A stretch of 6,692 bases of DNA from Smithella sp. ME-1 (GTDB lineage Bacteria; Desulfobacterota; Syntrophia; Syntrophales; Smithellaceae), in the NCBI GenBank assembly GCA_000495415.1, contig AWGX01000578.1:1-6692 (forward strand), written 5' to 3'. Positions 1 to 5,120 of the stretch are shown here, piece by piece. Within the stretch, counting starts at the first letter, position 1. Each line of letters starts with the position of its first letter. A model generated the notes under the pieces. The model was given only the letters and a program-made list of their open reading frames with translations, ran no database searches and was not told the DNA's origin. A program made the position numbers and the translations under genes.

Positions 1-1
1 C

Positions 2-163
2 GGCATGAAAGAAGTTAAGATGACACCGGCAGAAATTGATGTGTTGAAGAAGAAACTCATGCCGGTTTGGGATGAGTTTGCGGCAAAGGGATACTATACC
101 AAAGCCGAACTGGAAGAACTTAAAGCAATTTTGGCGGAATATCGAGCCAGGAATAAAAAATAG
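2..163 (+). CDS. C-terminal end of a probable TRAP transporter solute-binding protein (DctP family), partial
   Basis: The reading frame is open from the left edge and ends at TAG 161-163, leaving 53 visible residues. The tail reads as charged helices: a segment with MTPAEIDVLKKKLMPVWDEF, then a short AAKGYYTKAEL linker, then a final helix ending in AEYRARNKK. A helix of the form 'TPEE...K..L.PVWDEF.AKG' followed by a short terminal helix is the usual C-terminus of periplasmic DctP-type receptors, which hand organic acids to a DctQM membrane pair. That is a family resemblance recognised by eye. The ligand-binding core, the signal peptide and any dctQM genes are outside the window, so the substrate cannot be given. 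The terminator immediately downstream shows this is the last gene of its unit. Another solute-binding family, or an unrelated helical C-terminus, is possible. Confidence 0.5.
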   Translation, partial: GMKEVKMTPAEIDVLKKKLMPVWDEFAAKGYYTKAELEELKAILAEYRARNKK

Positions 164-238
164 GAAAGTTGCTTAGTATATAAAAATATACTGGATGGAG
201 TCTTTAGTTCATAGCAACATCGTTTAAAAAACAATAAT

Positions 239-272
239 AATAAAAAACCCGTGTAAAAACGGGTTTTTTATT
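239..272 (+). terminator. Strong intrinsic terminator after the first gene
   Basis: Bases 239-252 pair perfectly with 259-272: a 14-bp stem containing the core ACCCGT/ACGGGT, with a six-base loop GTAAAA. The 3' arm ends in a run of six T (264-269). The 5' arm carries the matching A run, so the structure could also work as a terminator on the other strand. It ends transcription of the upstream gene about 75 bp after its stop. Confidence 0.9.
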
Positions 273-300
273 TGACATACAAACAAGATTTCCTTATATA
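272..300 (+). promoter_or_regulatory. Sigma-70-type promoter for the amino acid permease
   Basis: A perfect -35 box TTGACA (272-277) is followed by a 17-base spacer and the -10 box TATATA (295-300). Transcription would start near 307, giving a leader of about 50 nt before the permease ATG at 356. The -35 box abuts the terminator stem, so the two units are insulated with almost no spare sequence. The leader 301-340 is otherwise plain, with a weak AGCG...CGCT inverted repeat near 316-331. Confidence 0.7.
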
Positions 301-355
301 TTTCAGCCATAAAAAAGCGCTATGATACGCTATAAATTACAGAAGGACTGAGGCT

Positions 356-1816
356 ATGAAAGGTTTGTTTGCGCGGAAACCGCTGGAACTCATTGTACAG
401 GAACCAGAGTTCGAACAGCACAAATTAAACAGGATTCTTGGACCATGGGGACTCATCAGCCTTGGAATAGGCGTTATCATTGGTGCAGGAATTTTTGTCT
501 TGTCAGGTCAGGCAGCCGCGACTTATGCTGGACCTGCAATAATTCTTTCTTTTATTCTTTCCGCGATAGGGTGTGCTCTGGCCGGCCTATGTTACGCCGA
601 ATTTGCTTCGATGATTCCGATTTCCGGAAGCGCTTATACATATGCATATGCTACTCTGGGCGAATTTCTGGCATGGATAATCGGCTGGGATCTTGTGCTG
701 GAATATCTTTTCGGAGCGTCAACAGTTGCAGTGGGTTGGTCGGGATATGTAGTAAGTTTTCTGAAGGATCTTAATATAAATATCCCTGCTGCTTTTTGTC
801 AATCTCCGTTTTCATATTCAATTACAGATGGCTGGAACACAACCGGAGCAATTTTGAATTGCCCGGCAATCTTTATTGTGGGAATTATGACAACACTACT
901 GGTTATCGGTATTCGCGAATCGACACGGGTAAACAATTTTATAGTGATTGTCAAACTGGCCGTTATTGTTCTTTTTATCGGAGTTGGAATTTTTTTCATC
1001 AGGTTTGCAAATTGGTCACCGTTTTTACCCGATAATACCGGACATTTCGGGTCGTTCGGCTGGAGTGGCGTTATACGCGGCGCCGGAGTAATCTTTTTTG
1101 CTTATATTGGATTTGATGTGGTTTCCACCGCTGCACAGGAAGCGCGCAACCCTCAGCGCGACATGCCTATTGGCATACTGGGATCGTTAGTTGTCTGCAC
1201 GATTATTTTTATCCTGATGACAGCTGTGCTCACCGGCATCATGAAATATACGGAACTTGCTGTTCCGGATCCTATCGCAGTTGCTGTTAATGCTGCAGGA
1301 CCAGGTATAGCGTGGCTTCGTCCATTCATTAAAATTGGCGCTATTGCCGGATTGAGTTCTGTCGTGCTGGTATTGCTTATGGCTCAGCCGCGCGTTTTTT
1401 TTGCCATGGCGCGGGACGGCTTGCTGCCTAAAGCATTTGCCAAGGTTCATCCGCGATATAAAACGCCGTACATACCAACAATTCTTACAGGGTGTGTCGC
1501 GGCAATTGTATCAGGCCTTTTCCCCATCAATATTCTCGGAGAACTTGTTTCCATAGGAACATTGCTGGCATTTGCCATTGTATGCATAGGCGTGCTCGTT
1601 TTGCGCTATCGTCATCCGGAATATCCGCGTGTTTTTCGCACACCATGGGTTCCTTTCGTTCCTGTAGCGGGCGCTATAGTAACTCTTCTGCAGATGGTAT
1701 TTCTGCCTTTTGATACATGGGTTCGTCTTATTGTCTGGATGGCAGTAGGCTTTTGCATTTATTTCTTCTACAGCCGAAGACATAGCAGACTAAGAATCTT
1801 ATCGCCGGGAGAATGA
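356..1816 (+). CDS. APC-superfamily amino acid permease, cationic amino acid transporter (YfnA/CAT-like)
   Basis: This is a complete 486-residue inner-membrane transporter, probably a proton-coupled amino acid importer. Twelve hydrophobic segments can be read at roughly residues 30-50, 58-80, 97-134 (one long or two short), 168-186, 194-216, 236-260, 272-296, 322-350, 372-392, 396-416, 432-450 and 454-472. The APC signature GAGIFVL (43-49) marks the broken helix 1. FAYIGFDVVST (248-258) marks helix 6, and the cytoplasmic loop QEARNPQRDMP (261-271) is the classic motif following it. The segment RVFFAMARDGLLPKAF (346-361) and the 'HP.YKTP' that follows are also typical of the CAT branch. The length is normal for bacterial members. 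The start is supported by AGAAGGA (341-347), 8 nt upstream of ATG. The gene stands alone behind its own promoter. The exact substrate cannot be read from the sequence. Confidence 0.9.
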   Translation: MKGLFARKPLELIVQEPEFEQHKLNRILGPWGLISLGIGVIIGAGIFVLSGQAAATYAGPAIILSFILSAIGCALAGLCYAEFASMIPISGSAYTYAYATLGEFLAWIIGWDLVLEYLFGASTVAVGWSGYVVSFLKDLNINIPAAFCQSPFSYSITDGWNTTGAILNCPAIFIVGIMTTLLVIGIRESTRVNNFIVIVKLAVIVLFIGVGIFFIRFANWSPFLPDNTGHFGSFGWSGVIRGAGVIFFAYIGFDVVSTAAQEARNPQRDMPIGILGSLVVCTIIFILMTAVLTGIMKYTELAVPDPIAVAVNAAGPGIAWLRPFIKIGAIAGLSSVVLVLLMAQPRVFFAMARDGLLPKAFAKVHPRYKTPYIPTILTGCVAAIVSGLFPINILGELVSIGTLLAFAIVCIGVLVLRYRHPEYPRVFRTPWVPFVPVAGAIVTLLQMVFLPFDTWVRLIVWMAVGFCIYFFYSRRHSRLRILSPGE

Positions 1817-1887
1817 TTAGGATAATATTGAAAAAAGATTTTATTGCCGGTTTATTTATTACAATATTATATTTAATTGACTTATAA
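1813..1887 (+). other. 24-codon ORF overlapping the permease stop; possible TctB-like N-terminal scrap
   Basis: An ATG at 1813 overlaps the permease stop by four bases (ATGA) and opens a 24-residue frame ending at TAA 1885-1887. The peptide begins MIRIILKKDFIAGLFI and is followed by a second hydrophobic stretch. 'KKDFIAGL' before a hydrophobic helix resembles the start of TctB/DUF1468 membrane subunits of tripartite tricarboxylate transporters, which are about 150 residues long. If so, only the first tenth survives. The only purine-rich site, GGGAG at 1807-1811, lies just one base before the ATG, so independent initiation is doubtful and any translation would be coupled. Its 3' end also holds the -35 box of the next promoter. 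It may equally be chance. Confidence 0.25.
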
Positions 1888-1905
1888 AACTATTCTTTTT
1901 ATATA
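1877..1905 (+). promoter_or_regulatory. Sigma-70-type promoter ahead of the regulator remnant and cas operon
   Basis: TTGACT (1877-1882), a 17-base spacer and TATATA (1900-1905) form a near-consensus promoter, with the same spacing and same -10 box as the permease promoter. Transcription would start near 1912. It is the best promoter visible upstream of cas3 and would read through the broken regulator and its hairpin into the cas genes. A second, weaker -10-like TATAAAAT lies at 2120-2127 but has no convincing -35 box. Confidence 0.6.
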
Positions 1906-1959
1906 TCCACATACATTAAGCTGCTTTAAAAAGTAAAATCTATCGATTCCGGAGGCGGC

Positions 1960-2117
1960 ATGTCATCTAAAATCATTCTGGAAAGATTTCTCTGGTTTCA
2001 AAACGAAATAAGAAAAGTTAAATATACCAAATCCCCCTTTCGGAAGAATCGGCTGAAAAGCTTCTTGTCTCATATGGAAAACATATGAGACAATTTTCTA
2101 ACAGGGTGAAATCGTAG
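1960..2117 (+). pseudogene. Degenerate remnant of a WYL-domain transcriptional regulator upstream of cas3
   Basis: GGAGG (1951-1955) stands four bases before ATG 1960. The frame begins MSSKIILERFLWFQNEIRK and runs 42 codons to TGA 2086-2088. 'SSK.I.ERFLWF...IR..KY' is how the winged-helix end of WYL regulators found beside type I-C cas operons begins; intact ones are about 300 residues. After KYTKSP the similarity is lost in this frame. In the third frame an open stretch from 2022 reads on as LSEESAEKLLVSYGKHMRQF and a few more residues, to TAG 2115-2117. 'L.SYGKH' resembles the usual WYL C-terminal 'ILS(W/F/Y)G.H'. One extra C in the C5 run at 2033-2037 would join both parts into a 52-residue product. 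The simplest reading is a large internal deletion plus a frameshift. The N-terminal match is the firmer part. A real small protein is the alternative. Confidence 0.5.
2065..2093 (+). promoter_or_regulatory. Perfect 12-bp hairpin ahead of cas3
   Basis: TTGTCTCATATG (2065-2076) pairs perfectly with CATATGAGACAA (2082-2093) around the five-base loop GAAAA. Four T (2094-2097) follow. With only four G:C pairs it would be a weak terminator, so it could act as an attenuator between the promoter at 1877 and cas3. It could also be a dyad operator. It lies inside the regulator remnant. Confidence 0.5.
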
Positions 2118-2185
2118 GATATAAAATGGGGGGGGAGGATTAACAATACAATAGTGCAAATATTAAAGGTAAAATTTTATTAATT

Positions 2186-4363
2186 ATGGAATACATAGCG
2201 CATTCAGAGAACAATACTAACGAAACACATCTTTTATCCAAGCACCTTCGGGAAGCAGCCGAAATATCTTCATCTTTTTCTTGGAAAGAAGATTATAAGT
2301 CAATCTTCTACCTCACGGGATTACTTCATGACATTGGCAAATACCAGGCAGCCTTTCAAGAATATATTAGAAATGGTGGCAAGCGTGGAAGTGTGCCGCA
2401 CGCATCATGGGGTGCAGGTTATGCGCGTTGCAGAAGTATGTTGGAAGCATCTTTCGTAATTGATGGACACCATAAAGGCATTCCTGATAATTCAACATGG
2501 AAGGTTGACACGGAACCATTCAAGCGCAACGAAATGGACGAATTTAAAGATGTTGTCGAGCGATTCACCGAAGAAAACAGCATCAATGAAAGTAACTTTA
2601 ACAAAGAAAGCTTAGCGGATATTTCAAAAACACCTTCACACCGCGAGGTCTTCATCAGGTATTTGTTCAGTGCATTAACGGATAGTGATTGGCTCTCTAC
2701 CGAAAAACACTTTGATAAAACAACTTCTGAAATCCGACCCGAAATAACACTGCCCATTGAAGAAATGACCAATAAATTGGCAGCGGAATTTTCAAAAAAA
2801 TCAAAAGAAGGTGCGATTAACCACATGAGAAATGAAGCGCGTCTTAAGGCGCTTGAAAAAGCTACGCAACCATGTGGTTTTTATTCTTTATCGCTACCTA
2901 CCGGGATGGGTAAGACTCTGACATCTATAGCTTGGGCATTGCAGCATGCACAGGCTAATAATCTAAATCGGATAATAATAGTTCTTCCCTTTGTGAATAT
3001 CATCGATCAAACAGCTCAAATATTAAAGGATATATTCGGTAGCGAGGTGGTATTAGAACATCATTCCAGTTTTAATGAAGATGATACGGTAATGATGGTC
3101 AGCAACGAAAATTATTCGCTTGTTGAGCAAAGAAAAAAACTGGCATGTGAAAACTGGAATTATCCAGTTATTCTGACTACCACTGTGCAATTTTTCGAGT
3201 CACTTTTCAGTAACAGACCATCCAAGTGTAGAAAAGTTCATAATATTGCAGAATCAGTAGTTATCTTTGACGAAGTGCAAACACTACCCAAAGACGTAAT
3301 CCTGCCTACGCTCCAAATGCTTAAAGATGTCCAAAGTATTATGAAAACATCCTTTCTATTTTGCACTGCCACTCAACCTGCTTTTGAAAAAAGAAAGGGT
3401 TTTGATGGTATCGACAACATCCAGCCTTTGATCAACGATTCCAATGAAATGTATAAAGAAACACGGCGTGTTGAATATAAATTGCTAAATAAACTGGAGC
3501 CTATAGATTTATCATATCTTCTCGACGCAACTTCTGACAAAGGCACTTCAACGCTGATAATATTTAATACAAAGAAACCGGCACTAGAGTTTTTCAATTT
3601 AGCTAAGAATCTTGAACATTGGGAAAAGAAATATCACCTTTCAACCGGGATGTGTCCCGATCATCGAAAAATGGTTATCAAGGATATTCGGGATGATTTG
3701 GCTGCCAAACGAAAAATTCTTGTTTCTTCAACACAATTGATAGAGGCGGGCGTTGATTTTGATTTTCCGGTGGTCTTCCGTGCATTGGCACCACTTGAAG
3801 CGATTATTCAGGCTGCCGGTCGTTGTAATCGTGAAAACACGTTAGGCCCTTCCGGCGGAAAAGTATTTCTGTTTAAGTTGCACGATGGCGGGATGCCCGA
3901 CAAAACATATTCCGCCTGCGCAAACCATGCTGAAGAATTGATAAGAATGGATATTGAACAGCTCCATGCGCCGGATAACTTCAACAAGTATTACGCCCAG
4001 GTGGTCAATCTTTACGTCAATCCTGATCAATATAATATCAATCAAGCGCGTAAAGCTTTCAACTTCCAAACGGTCAACGACAGTTATCGGATAATCCGTG
4101 AGACAACAGACGGACTTTATATGTATAACTACAGTGATGAAAGCAGGCAGTTGTTTCATTCACTGGAATATAAAGAATTTCTATCCAAAGACGATTATCG
4201 GCGAATGCAGGTTTACACAGTCTCTGTTTACAGGCATTTTGTGATTAAGAATAGTGCAATGTGTAAAACGATGCCCCAAGGATTCATGGTTTGGTATGGT
4301 AATTACGATCCACAAACAGGTATTTCAATAGAGCCATTAGAGGCGGACAAATTAGTTGTATAA
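2186..4363 (+). CDS. cas3: CRISPR-associated nuclease-helicase Cas3, type I-C (HD domain fused to DExH helicase)
   Basis: This 725-residue effector is recruited by target-bound Cascade to nick, unwind and degrade DNA. The HD nuclease comes first: H20, the pair H48-D49 in LLHDIGKYQAAFQ, H72 in PHASWGAGYA, H95-H96 in GHHKGIP, and the acidic ALTDSDWL (163-170). The superfamily 2 helicase follows with Walker A LPTGMGKT (237-244), FVNIIDQT (269-276), Walker B FDEVQTLP (361-368), TATQP (394-398), SSTQLIEAGVDFDFP (514-528) and the arginine-finger motif QAAGRCNRE (542-550). The rest is the C-terminal accessory domain. All catalytic motifs are present and the length is normal, so the protein should be active. 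The start MEYIAHS is the usual I-C start and no ATG, GTG or TTG lies upstream in frame after the TAA at 2141. It has no good ribosome-binding site: AAAGG is 16 nt away. cas5c follows after 13 nt. Confidence 0.95.
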   Translation: MEYIAHSENNTNETHLLSKHLREAAEISSSFSWKEDYKSIFYLTGLLHDIGKYQAAFQEYIRNGGKRGSVPHASWGAGYARCRSMLEASFVIDGHHKGIPDNSTWKVDTEPFKRNEMDEFKDVVERFTEENSINESNFNKESLADISKTPSHREVFIRYLFSALTDSDWLSTEKHFDKTTSEIRPEITLPIEEMTNKLAAEFSKKSKEGAINHMRNEARLKALEKATQPCGFYSLSLPTGMGKTLTSIAWALQHAQANNLNRIIIVLPFVNIIDQTAQILKDIFGSEVVLEHHSSFNEDDTVMMVSNENYSLVEQRKKLACENWNYPVILTTTVQFFESLFSNRPSKCRKVHNIAESVVIFDEVQTLPKDVILPTLQMLKDVQSIMKTSFLFCTATQPAFEKRKGFDGIDNIQPLINDSNEMYKETRRVEYKLLNKLEPIDLSYLLDATSDKGTSTLIIFNTKKPALEFFNLAKNLEHWEKKYHLSTGMCPDHRKMVIKDIRDDLAAKRKILVSSTQLIEAGVDFDFPVVFRALAPLEAIIQAAGRCNRENTLGPSGGKVFLFKLHDGGMPDKTYSACANHAEELIRMDIEQLHAPDNFNKYYAQVVNLYVNPDQYNINQARKAFNFQTVNDSYRIIRETTDGLYMYNYSDESRQLFHSLEYKEFLSKDDYRRMQVYTVSVYRHFVIKNSAMCKTMPQGFMVWYGNYDPQTGISIEPLEADKLVV

Positions 4364-4365
4364 AC

Positions 4366-4373
4366 AGGAGGTG
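4366..4373 (+). promoter_or_regulatory. Ribosome-binding site that fixes the cas5c start
   Basis: AGGAGGTG matches the 16S anti-Shine-Dalgarno completely and sits just before ATG 4377 (5 nt after AGGAGG). The longer frame beginning at ATG 4356 would start inside cas3 and have no such site, so 4377 is chosen. Confidence 0.85.
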
Positions 4374-4376
4374 AAT

Positions 4377-5120
4377 ATGCTTGATAGTAGAATAGTAAGA
4401 GTTAAAGTCACGGGTGGTTATGCCTGTTTCACAAGACCGGACCTCAAGGTTGAAAGAATGACTTACCCGTGCATGACGCCGTCGGCTGCGCGTGGCGTTC
4501 TTGATTCCATATTATGGAAACCGGAATTTCAGTGGTATGTCAGGAAAATAATAGTTCTGAATCCTGTGCGTTTTTTCACAATCAAACGTAACGAAATTAA
4601 TGCCAAGCAAGGGCGAACACCAATAATCATAGAAGACAAGCGGGCGCAGCGCAACAGCGTCGTCTTGCGGGATGTGGCATATATTATTGAAGCATCGATC
4701 TATCAGAAAGAGATGTCGGAGCGTAATAAACCTGAAAAATACATTGGCAGGAAAGGCATTGACGCAGATCATGACGGCATATTTATTCGGCGCGTTAAAA
4801 AAGGGCAATGCTGGCGGCGTCCCTATCTGGGCACGCGAGAGTTTCCCGCGGAGTTTATGGAACCGCATGGCAAGGAAGAACCTTTAAAAGAAACAATCCC
4901 CATTGGCAGCATGTTATTTGACATATTCTATAATGAGATTAGCAAACCGGAACCGATTTTCTTCCATGACGTTGCTGTAAGAAACGGCATCTTGCACTGC
5001 GAAGTGCCTGAAAACGACAAAATGATGCTATCCAGCCACGTCCAGCCGCCACTTGATAGCGAGATATCTTCCTTCATCTATGCGTTCAATCAGCAGGAAG
5101 AAAAGGAGGCAGCCTTATGA
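4377..5120 (+). CDS. cas5c: Type I-C Cascade subunit Cas5c (Cas5d), crRNA-processing endoribonuclease
   Basis: The protein is 247 residues, normal for the family. In I-C systems there is no Cas6, and Cas5c cuts pre-crRNA in the repeat and then stays on the crRNA 5' handle within Cascade. Recognisable family stretches are GGYACFTRPDLKVERMTYP (13-31), MTPSAARGVLDSILWKPEF (33-51), PVRFFTIKRNEI (63-74), RAQRNSVVLRDVAYIIEA (89-106) and KKGQCWRRPYLGTREFPAEF (141-160). These make a RAMP-fold subunit with the Cas5c-specific C-terminal part. The start follows a perfect ribosome-binding site. The stop overlaps the cas8c start (ATGA), so translation of the two is probably coupled. One point to check: K121-Y122 lies near where the catalytic Lys-His pair of Bacillus halodurans Cas5d is expected, followed by a somewhat unusual glycine/aspartate-rich stretch GRKGIDADHDG. 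Confidence 0.93.
   Translation: MLDSRIVRVKVTGGYACFTRPDLKVERMTYPCMTPSAARGVLDSILWKPEFQWYVRKIIVLNPVRFFTIKRNEINAKQGRTPIIIEDKRAQRNSVVLRDVAYIIEASIYQKEMSERNKPEKYIGRKGIDADHDGIFIRRVKKGQCWRRPYLGTREFPAEFMEPHGKEEPLKETIPIGSMLFDIFYNEISKPEPIFFHDVAVRNGILHCEVPENDKMMLSSHVQPPLDSEISSFIYAFNQQEEKEAAL

Larger units (their letters stand above)
1817..2185 (+). other. 369-bp region between permease and cas3 without an intact recognisable gene
   Basis: This stretch is AT-rich and holds, in order, the tail of the 24-codon ORF, a promoter (1877-1905), a ribosome-binding site (GGAGG 1951-1955), a frameshifted regulator remnant (1960-2117), a perfect hairpin (2065-2093), a G8 tract (2128-2135) and a short AT-rich leader that includes the palindrome TAAAATTTTA (2170-2179). 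No clear intrinsic terminator with a GC-rich stem follows the permease, so permease transcripts may run into the cas region. No tRNA-like or CRISPR-like repeats are visible. Confidence 0.6.

Noticed and set aside
168..218. Inverted repeats GTTGCT/AGCAAC (168-173, 213-218) with an inner AGTATAT/ATATACT hairpin (175-192) after the first gene
   Set aside because: The pairs are short, AT-rich and widely spaced, and the real terminator at 239-272 is far stronger, so no role is assigned.
2097..2127. Second promoter directly before cas3, with -10-like TATAAAAT at 2120-2127
   Set aside because: No acceptable -35 box is found at 16-18 bases upstream (TCTAAC or similar), so it is not listed as a feature.
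2126..2143. Five-codon frame MGGED across the G tract
   Set aside because: It has no ribosome-binding site of its own and arises from the G run; too short to support as a gene.
1817..2185. CRISPR array or leader next to cas3
   Set aside because: No direct repeats of 28-37 bases with spacers are present here or elsewhere in the window; in I-C loci the array usually follows cas2, which is outside.
2419..2826. Minus-strand open frame of 135 codons within cas3
   Set aside because: It lies wholly opposite the well-supported Cas3 HD-domain coding sequence and shows no recognisable domain; its composition is that of an antisense shadow.
4356..4376. Longer cas5c start at ATG 4356 giving seven extra residues
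   Set aside because: It overlaps the cas3 end and lacks a suitable ribosome-binding site; the perfect AGGAGGTG lies after it, and family members begin near the MLDSRIVRVKV segment.
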